From an uncultured Coriobacteriaceae bacterium (GTDB taxonomy: Bacteria; Actinomycetota; Coriobacteriia; Coriobacteriales; Eggerthellaceae): a DNA stretch of 7,962 bases. Below the pieces are notes generated by a model that saw only the letters and a list, made by a program, of their open reading frames with translations, was not told the DNA's origin and ran no database searches. The DNA is taken from NCBI GenBank assembly GCA_900554945.1, contig USJN01000061.1, positions 1-7,962 of the forward strand. The letters run 5' to 3'. A program made the translations under genes and the position numbers. Below are positions 1 through 6,127 of the stretch, piece by piece. Position 1 is the stretch's first letter. The number at the start of each line of letters is the position of its first letter.

Positions 1-62
1 TTGCACAATCTCGGTTGGAAAGCATTGGGCCTCTGTGCGCGATACGCCCCCGACGGCGCTTG

Positions 63-68
63 CATAAT
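63..68 (+). promoter_or_regulatory. possible -10 element for the U32-like gene
   Basis: CATAAT matches the bacterial -10 consensus at five of six positions and lies 28 bases before the chosen start codon of the next gene, which would give a short leader. I see no good -35 hexamer at 16-18 bases upstream, so this is only a candidate. Confidence 0.25.
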
Positions 69-96
69 GGCAACATGCCAAATACAAGGGGGTCCC

Positions 97-993
97 ATGG
101 TTTCCTACACATTGCCGGGAATGACGGAATTTCCCGATTTGAATCTGCTGTTCCTGTCGTTTTACCGCGACGCTCGCGACATCTTCTTCGACGACGTCGC
201 AATAGAGAGCGTCTACGGCGGGTTCCCCGGAAGCCCTCTCTGCGGCGGGCGCAACAACCTCGGGGAGGCCATTTCTCTCGGCGACGTGGAGAAATGCCTT
301 GCGCGATACCGTAACCTGGGCGTCGCCTGCAACGTCACGTTCACCAACCAGCTCGCAACGTCCGACGCAATCGAGCGCGACGCATACGGCGGGCGCATCC
401 TGTCCCTGCTCGACGAGCAGTCAGTCGATGGCGAGCTGCCCAACGGGGTGATCCTCTACACCGACGCGATGGACGAGCGTGTCCGAAGCGCGCACCCTCG
501 TCTTTGCCGGATATCGTCGACAACCAAGCAGCTGCCATCGGTCGAGGCGACCAACCGCGAGATCGACGATTTCGATCGCGTGGTGCTCAACTACAACCTT
601 ACCCACGATGAGCAGGCGATATCTTCCATCGACCATCCCGAAAAGCTCGAGGTCATGGCGAACGAGTACTGCACGCTGGGCTGTCCGTTCCGCGCCGATC
701 ATTATCGCGCGACGAGCGAGAGCCAGATCAAGGGCGTTCCTTGCGCCTTCGAGTGCAAGCACAAGCCCGCGCCCCAGGCGTGGGGTTTCCTAAACGGCCT
801 CATCGAGGGCGACGTGTTCCTGAAAAACAACCAAATCCGCCATTACGCGAACGATCTCGGTGTGGGAAGCTTCAAAATCGTGGGTCGCGGGCTTTCTCGC
901 TACGATGTAATCGACTCGTACCTGTACTACCTGGTGAAGCCCGAGCATTGGTACGAGGTTCGCGACTATCTTATCCATCGGAATTATCTCTAA
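97..993 (+). CDS. U32 peptidase-like protein with a four-cysteine cluster
   Basis: Predicted 298-residue cytoplasmic protein with no signal peptide or membrane segment. The frame is open back to base 1, but ATG at 97 is preferred because AAGGGGG (86-92) lies just upstream and the 32 codons before it do not look like protein. Seen in the sequence: an N-terminal barrel-like half with GGFPGSPLCGGRNN (41-54) and GVACNVTFTNQ (75-85); a run LNYNLT (164-169); four cysteines C192, C196, C216 and C220 (C-x3-C-x19-C-x3-C); and FKIVGR (259-264). The last resembles the KIEGR signature of the U32 family (collagenase-like proteins, UbiU/UbiV, RlhA, TrhP). Several members of that family bind 4Fe-4S through clustered cysteines and act in O2-independent hydroxylation or RNA modification rather than proteolysis. 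A strong terminator follows, so it is probably its own transcription unit and not part of the molybdoenzyme operon. Substrate unknown; the family call is by motif only. Confidence 0.65.
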   Translation: MVSYTLPGMTEFPDLNLLFLSFYRDARDIFFDDVAIESVYGGFPGSPLCGGRNNLGEAISLGDVEKCLARYRNLGVACNVTFTNQLATSDAIERDAYGGRILSLLDEQSVDGELPNGVILYTDAMDERVRSAHPRLCRISSTTKQLPSVEATNREIDDFDRVVLNYNLTHDEQAISSIDHPEKLEVMANEYCTLGCPFRADHYRATSESQIKGVPCAFECKHKPAPQAWGFLNGLIEGDVFLKNNQIRHYANDLGVGSFKIVGRGLSRYDVIDSYLYYLVKPEHWYEVRDYLIHRNYL

Positions 994-1035
994 CTTCGCT
1001 TTCTCGGGCGCGCACGCGAGTGTGAATTCTTTAGT

Positions 1036-1073
1036 GAGGACCGCAGTTTTGCTTCGACTGTGGTCCTCTTTTT
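1036..1073 (+). terminator. intrinsic terminator after the U32-like gene
   Basis: A 12-bp stem (1036-1047 with 1057-1068, one G-U pair) with a 9-base loop is followed at once by five T residues (1069-1073). It lies 43 bases after the stop codon of the U32-like gene. The reverse direction lacks a matching T run, so it should act mainly on + strand transcripts. Confidence 0.9.
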
Positions 1074-1095
1074 GCACAGGCAACGCAATTTCAAT

Positions 1096-1111
1096 TTGTG
1101 CAACTGCACAA
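1096..1111. promoter_or_regulatory. 16-bp dyad, copy 1 (candidate operator)
   Basis: TTGTGCA-AC-TGCACAA is a perfect 7-bp inverted repeat with a 2-base centre. A near copy lies at 1280-1295 in the same intergenic region, and a half site TGCACA lies at 1073-1078. The shape suits a homodimeric helix-turn-helix regulator. The spacing between TGTG and CACA is 6, not the 8 of CRP sites. No regulator gene is present in the window. Confidence 0.45.
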
Positions 1112-1171
1112 TCGACCGCCGTTAACAGCTTATCGAGAGCCGTTCATAGCATCATTCTCACATCATTAAAG

Positions 1172-1220
1172 CGCAATTTTCGACGCATTTTTCTTCAAAT
1201 TCATCCGCATTCTCGCAATC
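1172..1220 (+). repeat. short CGCAWT-type direct repeats
   Basis: Four related words occur close together: CGCAATTTTC (1172-1181), CGCATTTTTC (1184-1193), CGCATTCTC (1206-1214) and CGCAATC (1214-1220). A fifth relative, CGCAATTTC, is at 1084-1092. They sit between the two dyads in the AT-richer part of the intergenic region. They may be binding sites, or chance similarity in a T-rich stretch. Confidence 0.3.
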
Positions 1221-1279
1221 TACCAGCGAAAACAAAGTGCCCAAAAAAATCGAGGCAACTTTGGCTGCCCGTAGGTATT

Positions 1280-1304
1280 TTGTGCACCTGCACCATCGCA
1301 TACT
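1280..1304 (+). promoter_or_regulatory. dyad copy 2 with a possible -10 element
   Basis: TTGTGCA-CC-TGCACCA (1280-1295) repeats the first dyad with one mismatch in the right arm. CATACT (1299-1304), four of six matches to the -10 consensus, begins 4 bases after it. If this is the promoter of the molybdoenzyme operon, the dyad would cover the spacer and -35 side, where a regulator could block or help polymerase. No consensus -35 is present. The leader would then be about 225 bases. Confidence 0.3.
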
Positions 1305-1399
1305 AGCGTCATCTCGAAGGGGTATGAGGGGGAAACAACCAAGGCAGGCTCTCGCCAAAGCATGAACTGCTTCTCCACAAGTGTCGACGCCGGCGGCTT

Positions 1400-1439
1400 C
1401 CCTCGGCTCTAAGAGACTCCCCCTGCGGGTGGCCGAAGG
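1400..1439 (+). other. structured leader hairpin before the molybdoenzyme operon
   Basis: Bases 1400-1408 can pair with 1431-1439 (nine positions, one mismatch, one G-U pair), enclosing a small CCC/GGG hairpin near 1420-1429. A second small stem follows (1447-1452 with 1463-1468). The element lies about 100 bases before the start codon, in a leader without a gene. There is no T run, so it is not a terminator by itself. A molybdenum-cofactor-responsive RNA is imaginable given the downstream gene, but I cannot match it to the Moco motif by eye. Confidence 0.35.
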
Positions 1440-1536
1440 CGAGCATGCGCACCGCTGTCCTCGTGCGCTTGTCCCTCCATCGTCTCCGACCGCCCGCTGT
1501 GGATGACTTCAGACGAAGAGGAGAAGGAGAGAAGGA

Positions 1537-3933
1537 ATGGAGCAGAAGAATCTCGAAGAGCTCTATCACAAGGGCGAGCTCGAGTGGGAAGAGGGGGAGT
1601 ACACGGTTTGCCGTGGCTTCCAGTGGACCCCTCCCGGATGCCATAATAGCTGCGGCATCCTGTACTACCTGAAGGACGGCGTGATGGACCACGCCGAGGG
1701 CGACCCGCTGTTCCCTTACAACAACGGCCGTTTGTGCGCACGTTGCCTGAATCTGCACGAGGCGGGCTATCAGGAAAACCGCTTGAAGTACCCCCTGCTT
1801 CGCAAGAAGGAAGATCGCGGCAACGTCGACGCCTTCGAGCGCATCAGCTGGGATGAGGCCCTCGACTACATCGCCAACTACGTGAAGAACGAGATCGACG
1901 GCAAAGGCTACGGCCGCGAATCGATCTTCGGCATGGTGGGCACCGGCCGCAACATCTGCTGGCAGGTCCCCTGGATCATCAACAACGCGTTCGGCTCGCC
2001 GAACACCTTCTGCGCGCTGTTCTCCGGCGACTCCTGCGCCGTTCCGCGCACGGCCGCGACCGTGGCCCTCATGGGCGGCTACCCGGTGTCTGACTTCGGC
2101 CAGTTCAACGAGCAGATGATGGACTACCCCGACTTCACCGTTCCGGGAACCATCCTCATCTGGGGCGCGAACCCGCTGCGCTCGAACGCCGACTGCTTCC
2201 AGGGCTTCTGGATCACCGATGCCATGAAGCGCGGCTCGCAGCTCGTGGTCGTCGACCCGATGATCAACTGGATGTCCGCGAAGGCCGCGGTGCAGATTCA
2301 GATCCGTCCCGGCACCGACGCGGCGGTCGCGATGGCCATGAACCATGTCATCATGGAAGAGGACCTCTACGACCACGACTTCGTCGAGAAGTGGTGCTAC
2401 GGCTTCAACGAGTGGCGCGAGCGCTGCTCGGAGTGGACGCCCGAGAAGGCTGCCGAAGTCGCCTGGTGCGATGCCGACGACATCCGCAAGGCTGCCCGCT
2501 TCATCGCCACGAACGGCGCCTGCGCCGCTCCCTTCGGCGTCTCGAACGACCAGAAGCGCAACGGCGTCGCTGCGTACCAGTCCATCTTCAATATGCTTGC
2601 CATCACCGGCAACTATGAGAACCCCGGCGGCAACACCATCGCCTACGACCCGTGGGGCACGGTCATGTCCTATGTCGCCGGTTGGGACGAGGGCGTCCTC
2701 ACCCCCGAGATGAAGGCGAAGCGCCTGGGCGACAAGGAATTCCCGCTGCACTCCGTGGGCTTCTCCGCCTTGGGCCAGCCCGACATCCTCATGAAGGCGC
2801 TCGAGACGAACAACCCGCCGATGCGCATGAGCTTCTGCATGGGCACGAACCCGTTCGTGAACATGGCGCCCGACGCCTCCCGCGCCTATCACGCGCTTAT
2901 GAACGTCGACTTCGCCATCGCGTGCGACTACCGCATGACGCCGTACATCGCTGGCTGCGTTGACCTGGTCCTTCCCATCGCCATGAACTGGGAGCGCAAC
3001 ACGCTTCGCTGCTGGTTCACCCCGATGCGCGCGAACCGCAAGATCTCGACGTACTACGAGGCGAAATCCGACGAGGAGATCGTGGTGCTGCTCGGCAACA
3101 AGATGAACCCCGAGTTCTTCCAGTCGAAGGGCATCAGCACCGATATGGACATGCTCGAGTACATCGTTCAGCAGGCTCCGAACCATACGTGGAGCTTCCA
3201 GGACCTCTACGACGGCAAGGCCGACGGCAAGAACTACGACTGGCCCGACCGTCCGTACTACCAGTACAAGACCGGTGGCCTGCGCCCCGACGGCCAGCCC
3301 GGCTTCGCCACCGCGACCGGCCGCATCGAGCTGTGGTGCACCATGTTCGCCAACCTCGGCCTTGAGCCTATGCCCAAGTACGAAGAGCCGGCCGAAAGCC
3401 CCGTCTCCACGCCGGAGCTTTTCGAGAAGTTCCCGCTTGTCTTGACCACGGGCGCGCGCAACTTCGAGTTCTTCCACTCTGAGCAGCGCGAACAGGCCCA
3501 CATGCGCGCGACGTATCCCGATCCGCGCGTCCGCATCAATCCTGAGGACGCGAAGGAACTCGGCGTTTCCGACAACGCCTGGGTGTGGATCGAGGGCAAG
3601 CGCGGCCGCTGCCGTCAGCGTGCCCTTATCACCGAGGGCATCATGAAGGGTGTCGTCGAGGCCGACCACGGCTGGTGGTTCCCTGAGCAGGACGGCAATG
3701 CTCCGCACCTGTTCGGCGCGTTCGACAGCAACATCAACAACCTCACCGAGAACTGCAACCCCGGGCCCTACAGCTTCGGCGCCGACTTCCGCAGCACGCT
3801 GTGCAAGATCTATCCCTGCACGCCGGAGAACAGCGCGGTCATGCCTGGCACCGAAGTCGTGGTGAACGGCGGTTTCACGAAGAATCCCGAATACGGCAAC
3901 CCGGCGGTCGCCGCGTACGGCGAGCAACAGTAA
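1537..3933 (+). CDS. molybdopterin oxidoreductase, catalytic subunit (DMSO reductase family)
   Basis: Complete 798-residue bis-MGD enzyme, first gene of its operon; AAGGAG (1524-1529) sits seven bases before ATG. There is no Tat or Sec signal, so it should work in the cytoplasm. Seen in order: an Fe-S motif C35-x3-C39-x27-C67-x2-C70; SGDSCAVPR (163-171), where C167 is the likely Mo ligand by position; WGANP (209-213); DP at 240-241 and RPGTD (257-261) of the first cofactor lobe; GFATATGRIELW (589-600); and a C-terminal dinucleotide-binding domain from about 632 (LVLTTGARN). Length is normal for the family. The canonical first Fe-S cysteine is replaced by P32, with an extra cysteine (C70) after the last one. 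It is followed 15 bases later by its likely electron-transfer partner, then an MFS carrier. That layout, from memory of the group, recalls cytoplasmic catechol dehydroxylases of Eggerthella and Gordonibacter. The family is secure; the substrate is not. Confidence 0.93.
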   Translation: MEQKNLEELYHKGELEWEEGEYTVCRGFQWTPPGCHNSCGILYYLKDGVMDHAEGDPLFPYNNGRLCARCLNLHEAGYQENRLKYPLLRKKEDRGNVDAFERISWDEALDYIANYVKNEIDGKGYGRESIFGMVGTGRNICWQVPWIINNAFGSPNTFCALFSGDSCAVPRTAATVALMGGYPVSDFGQFNEQMMDYPDFTVPGTILIWGANPLRSNADCFQGFWITDAMKRGSQLVVVDPMINWMSAKAAVQIQIRPGTDAAVAMAMNHVIMEEDLYDHDFVEKWCYGFNEWRERCSEWTPEKAAEVAWCDADDIRKAARFIATNGACAAPFGVSNDQKRNGVAAYQSIFNMLAITGNYENPGGNTIAYDPWGTVMSYVAGWDEGVLTPEMKAKRLGDKEFPLHSVGFSALGQPDILMKALETNNPPMRMSFCMGTNPFVNMAPDASRAYHALMNVDFAIACDYRMTPYIAGCVDLVLPIAMNWERNTLRCWFTPMRANRKISTYYEAKSDEEIVVLLGNKMNPEFFQSKGISTDMDMLEYIVQQAPNHTWSFQDLYDGKADGKNYDWPDRPYYQYKTGGLRPDGQPGFATATGRIELWCTMFANLGLEPMPKYEEPAESPVSTPELFEKFPLVLTTGARNFEFFHSEQREQAHMRATYPDPRVRINPEDAKELGVSDNAWVWIEGKRGRCRQRALITEGIMKGVVEADHGWWFPEQDGNAPHLFGAFDSNINNLTENCNPGPYSFGADFRSTLCKIYPCTPENSAVMPGTEVVVNGGFTKNPEYGNPAVAAYGEQQ

Positions 3934-3948
3934 GAGAGGGGGACGAAC

Positions 3949-4284
3949 ATGAGCAAGATGGGTCTTTTCATCAACTACGACATCTGCTTCGGCTGCCACG
4001 CCTGTGAGATGGCGTGCTCCCAGGAGAAGAAGCTTCCTGCGGGCGAGTTCGGCATCAAGATCGCCCAGTACGGTCCGCACAAGAACATCAACGGCGATTG
4101 GGAATACACCTACCTTCCCATTCCCACCAAGCTGTGCGACCTGTGCGCCGAGCGCACCGAGATCGGCAAGCTTCCCAGCTGCGTGCACCACTGCGAGGCA
4201 GCATGCATGGAATACGGCGACATGGAGGAGCTCTCCAAGCGCCTTGTCGAGCAGCCGCGCTCCGTCGTGTTCTCGCTTGACTAA
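3949..4284 (+). CDS. small two-cluster 4Fe-4S electron-transfer subunit
   Basis: 111-residue soluble protein, a shortened relative of DmsB-type subunits. AGAGGGGGA (3935-3943) precedes ATG by five bases; an internal ATG at 3958 is less well placed. The first cysteine set is C13-x2-C16-x2-C19-x3-C23. The second is C63-x2-C66-x11-C78-x3-C82, with a further C86 where the usual motif has a proline or alanine region. Typical DmsB/PsrB-like subunits have four such clusters in about 200 residues; this one has room for two. It starts 15 bases after the molybdoenzyme stop codon, so the two are surely co-transcribed and it most likely passes electrons to that enzyme. No membrane anchor gene (DmsC/NrfD type) is present, so the electron donor should be a soluble carrier or an unlinked protein. 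Confidence 0.9.
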   Translation: MSKMGLFINYDICFGCHACEMACSQEKKLPAGEFGIKIAQYGPHKNINGDWEYTYLPIPTKLCDLCAERTEIGKLPSCVHHCEAACMEYGDMEELSKRLVEQPRSVVFSLD

Positions 4285-4306
4285 CTGATTGATCGATATC
4301 GCGCTC

Positions 4307-4336
4307 TTTGCCGGCGCCCCTCGGGGCGTCGGCAAG
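4307..4336 (+). other. GC-rich stem-loop between Fe-S and MFS genes
   Basis: Bases 4307-4320 pair with 4323-4336 through about 14 positions (two G-U pairs), with a minimal loop. The hairpin starts 22 bases after the Fe-S gene stop codon. No T run follows, so it is not a classical terminator. It may protect the upstream message from 3' exonucleases and set different levels for enzyme and transporter. Confidence 0.6.
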
Positions 4337-4352
4337 CGGGGGGAGCGCGGTA

Positions 4353-4402
4353 ACATCGAACGATGTCGCTTCGCCGATGCGCGCGGGATTGCATCGGCGA
4401 GG
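4353..4402 (+). other. two stem-loops just before the MFS ribosome binding site
   Basis: ACATCG-AA-CGATGT (4353-4366) is a perfect 6-bp inverted repeat with a 2-base centre. TCGCCGATGC (4371-4380) pairs perfectly with GCATCGGCGA (4391-4400) around a 10-base loop, and the stem can extend to 4369/4402. CGATG/CATCG words occur in both, so the arms could also pair with each other in an alternative fold. The second stem ends about 10 bases before the AAAGGGGA ribosome binding site at 4413-4420. Confidence 0.55.
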
Positions 4403-4423
4403 TGCAACAATGAAAGGGGAAAA

Positions 4424-5680
4424 ATGAACTACAAGATTATCGATGGCGAAAAGGTATACGGCTATCGCTGGATTATTCTGGCGCTCATGGGCCTTGCCTG
4501 CATCGTCGTGAACGGCTCCACGCTCGTGTTCGCGGGCATGGCCGGCATCCTTTTGAACCCGGCAGGCCAGTGGGGCTTCGACGCCCAGCAGTTCATGATG
4601 CTTACGAGCTGCTCGTATCTGACGGGCTTTCTGTTCTGCATGGTCACCGGCACCATGGCCGACCGCATGGGCATCAAGAAGGTGCTCGTCATCGGCTTGG
4701 TAATCTCTGCAATCGGCGCCATCCTGCGCATCTTCTGGGGCGGTTTCGCCGGCATGTTCGTGACGTCGGTCATCTTCGGCTTCGGCCTGGCCGCCCTGAA
4801 CGCGAACTCCGCGAAGATTATCAGCCTGTGGTTCCCCGGCAAGATGATCAGCGTCGCCATGGGCATCTACCTCTGCTGCGCCACCGTCGGCTGCGCGCTC
4901 GCCGTGCCGCTGGCCGGCATGGCAACCGAGCCCACCCCGGTGTTCGCCGCGGTCGCTGTGCTCTCCGTGATCGTCGCCGTGCTGTGGGCAGCGCTCTACA
5001 AGAAGCATCCCGACAAAGAGCAGCTTATCGTCGAGCCTGTCGTGAAGCATCTCGGTGTCGTCGTGAAGTCGAAGAACCTGTGGGTTGCCTGCCTCGTCAT
5101 CGGCTTTGTCATGGCTGCCGGCGCGGTCAACAACGGCTACCTCGTCGCTGCGCTCTCCGGCGATCCCACCGTCGGCGGCAAGGCACTCGACTACACCTTC
5201 GCGACGCTCACTTCGTCTATCTGCAACATCACCTGCTCGGTTGGCGGCATCATGTTCCCGCTCATCTTCTCGAAGACCCACAACGAGAAGTGGTGGCTCG
5301 TCGGCCTGTGCGCCGCGGTCATCGTCGGTATCGGCATCTACTGGTTCATGCTCGACGGTATCGCCACCGCTGTGGGCGTCATGATCGTGTCCGTCCTGGT
5401 CGGCGGCGTGCTTCCCCTGGCGAAGGCGCTCCCTGCCCAGCTTCCCGACATCAGCCCCGAGCACATGGGCGCTGCGGGCGGCCTGCATTCGACCATCCAG
5501 AACGCCTTCGCATTCCTGATCCCGTCCTACGTTGTCGCCCCGATCTGCGGCCTGAACTACGACCTGCTTAACGGTGCAGCGTATGCGATCCTGACGGCGC
5601 TCGTGCTGATTTCCGCCCTGTTCCTTCCGAAGCTTGTCACGGGAAACCGTGCCTCTGCAGCCGAGGAATCCGGCAAGTAA
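4424..5680 (+). CDS. MFS transporter, 12 membrane segments
   Basis: 418-residue inner-membrane carrier of the major facilitator superfamily. ATG at 4424 is chosen because AAAGGGGA (4413-4420) lies just before it; an in-frame TTG at 4289 would run through the stem-loops and adds a non-membrane stretch. Twelve hydrophobic segments are visible at about 15-36, 56-78, 86-104, 107-128, 141-163, 172-192, 217-241, 257-282, 290-309, 313-334, 355-376 and 384-403. The loop 2-3 signature is intact: G76-x3-D80-R81-x-G83-x-K85-K86. SLWFPGK (134-140) recalls oxalate/formate- and nitrate-type carriers. It is the last gene before the terminator. Next to a cytoplasmic reductase it most likely imports the enzyme's substrate or exchanges substrate for product. 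Specificity cannot be read from the sequence. Confidence 0.92.
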   Translation: MNYKIIDGEKVYGYRWIILALMGLACIVVNGSTLVFAGMAGILLNPAGQWGFDAQQFMMLTSCSYLTGFLFCMVTGTMADRMGIKKVLVIGLVISAIGAILRIFWGGFAGMFVTSVIFGFGLAALNANSAKIISLWFPGKMISVAMGIYLCCATVGCALAVPLAGMATEPTPVFAAVAVLSVIVAVLWAALYKKHPDKEQLIVEPVVKHLGVVVKSKNLWVACLVIGFVMAAGAVNNGYLVAALSGDPTVGGKALDYTFATLTSSICNITCSVGGIMFPLIFSKTHNEKWWLVGLCAAVIVGIGIYWFMLDGIATAVGVMIVSVLVGGVLPLAKALPAQLPDISPEHMGAAGGLHSTIQNAFAFLIPSYVVAPICGLNYDLLNGAAYAILTALVLISALFLPKLVTGNRASAAEESGK

Positions 5681-5740
5681 GACAACCTTTGCCTCGCAGC
5701 GCGTATCCCCCCTGTGCGCTGGGAAGGTCAAATCCCTCGC

Positions 5741-5775
5741 GGGCGGGACTTCGAAACCGGGGTCCCGCCCTTTTT
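5741..5775 (+). terminator. intrinsic terminator after the MFS gene
   Basis: GGGCGGGAC (5741-5749) pairs perfectly with GTCCCGCCC (5762-5770), and TTTTT follows (5771-5775). A weaker stem lies upstream (CAGCGC 5697-5702 with GCGCTG 5716-5721). The terminator ends 17 bases before the start codon of the next gene, leaving almost no room for a separate promoter after it. Confidence 0.9.
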
Positions 5776-5792
5776 GCTAGATAGGAGACGAT

Positions 5793-6080
5793 ATGTGCTG
5801 GGCGTGCAACCCCGTCTGCGGAAGGTGCAAGCCGCCGAAGCAGAAGGTCGCGACGTGCCCCTCGTGCGGCGCGGTCACGTTCTTCTCCAAGGGGGACATC
5901 CTGTCCGCAGAAAGCCTTCCTTGCCCCAAGTGTGGCAAGGAGCTGTTTGAGATGGTCGCGCCTGTCCCCATTTTGTGCCAGCGCAGCGGGATGAGGTGTG
6001 CGTGGCCTTGCGGGCAGAGCGACAAACCCGCGGATTCCGGCTTTGCGGACTGCCCGTACAACACGCCGGTCGCGAATTGA
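5793..6080 (+). CDS. 12-cysteine zinc-ribbon-like small protein
   Basis: 95-residue soluble protein of unknown function, with AGGAGA (5783-5788) before ATG. Twelve cysteines fall into three sets of four: C2-x2-C5-x3-C9-x2-C12 at the very N terminus; C22-x2-C25-x18-C44-x2-C47 in the middle; and C62-x6-C69-x3-C73-x13-C87 at the end. The middle set, CPSCG ... CPKCG, is a typical zinc-ribbon (or rubredoxin-like) double knuckle. The outer two could bind zinc or Fe-S; I do not recognise them as a named family. It lies 47 bases before the second molybdoenzyme and probably shares its transcript. Possible jobs are electron carrier, maturation or metal-delivery factor for the enzyme, or a regulator. 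It is a real gene by ribosome binding site, cysteine spacing and position; its function is open. Confidence 0.8.
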   Translation: MCWACNPVCGRCKPPKQKVATCPSCGAVTFFSKGDILSAESLPCPKCGKELFEMVAPVPILCQRSGMRCAWPCGQSDKPADSGFADCPYNTPVAN

Positions 6081-6127
6081 AACGGAAACGACAAGGTGAA
6101 GTGAGAGAAATCGAGAGGGGAGAGAAG

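Larger units (their letters stand above)
994..1536. other. gene-free intergenic and leader region
   Basis: This 543-base stretch holds no convincing gene. The one longer open frame (1022-1306, +) has no ribosome binding site, an unprotein-like composition, and overlaps the terminator. Roughly 1075-1310 is visibly richer in A+T than the genes around it and carries two inverted repeats and short CGCA-type repeats, as expected of a regulatory region. About 1340-1510 is GC-rich and can form stems, as expected of a long 5' leader of the downstream molybdoenzyme operon. Confidence 0.6.

Noticed and set aside
1..96. TTG-initiated N-terminal extension of the U32-like gene
   Set aside because: ATG 97 has a good ribosome binding site, and the upstream codons look non-coding. 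The extension also starts exactly at the window edge, so its openness is not informative.
1096..1111. CRP/FNR-type site
   Set aside because: TGTG and CACA are 6 bases apart, not 8 as in CRP sites, and the FNR core TTGAT-N4-ATCAA is absent.
1022..1306. 94-codon + strand open frame in the intergenic region
   Set aside because: No ribosome binding site, overlap with the terminator, and composition unlike real proteins of this genome.
1309..4410. Very long minus-strand open frame (about 1033 codons)
   Set aside because: It lies antisense to the molybdoenzyme and Fe-S genes, and its translation is Val/Ala/Arg/His/Asp-rich with no domain. It is a by-product of GC-rich codon use on the + strand.
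4289..4423. TTG-initiated N-terminal extension of the MFS gene
   Set aside because: It would translate through strong stem-loops and add 45 residues without membrane character. ATG 4424 has a clear ribosome binding site and starts directly before the first membrane segment.
4088..5731. Long minus-strand open frame (about 547 codons)
   Set aside because: It is antisense to the Fe-S and MFS genes, with an Asp/Arg/His-rich low-complexity translation and no supporting ribosome binding site or domain.
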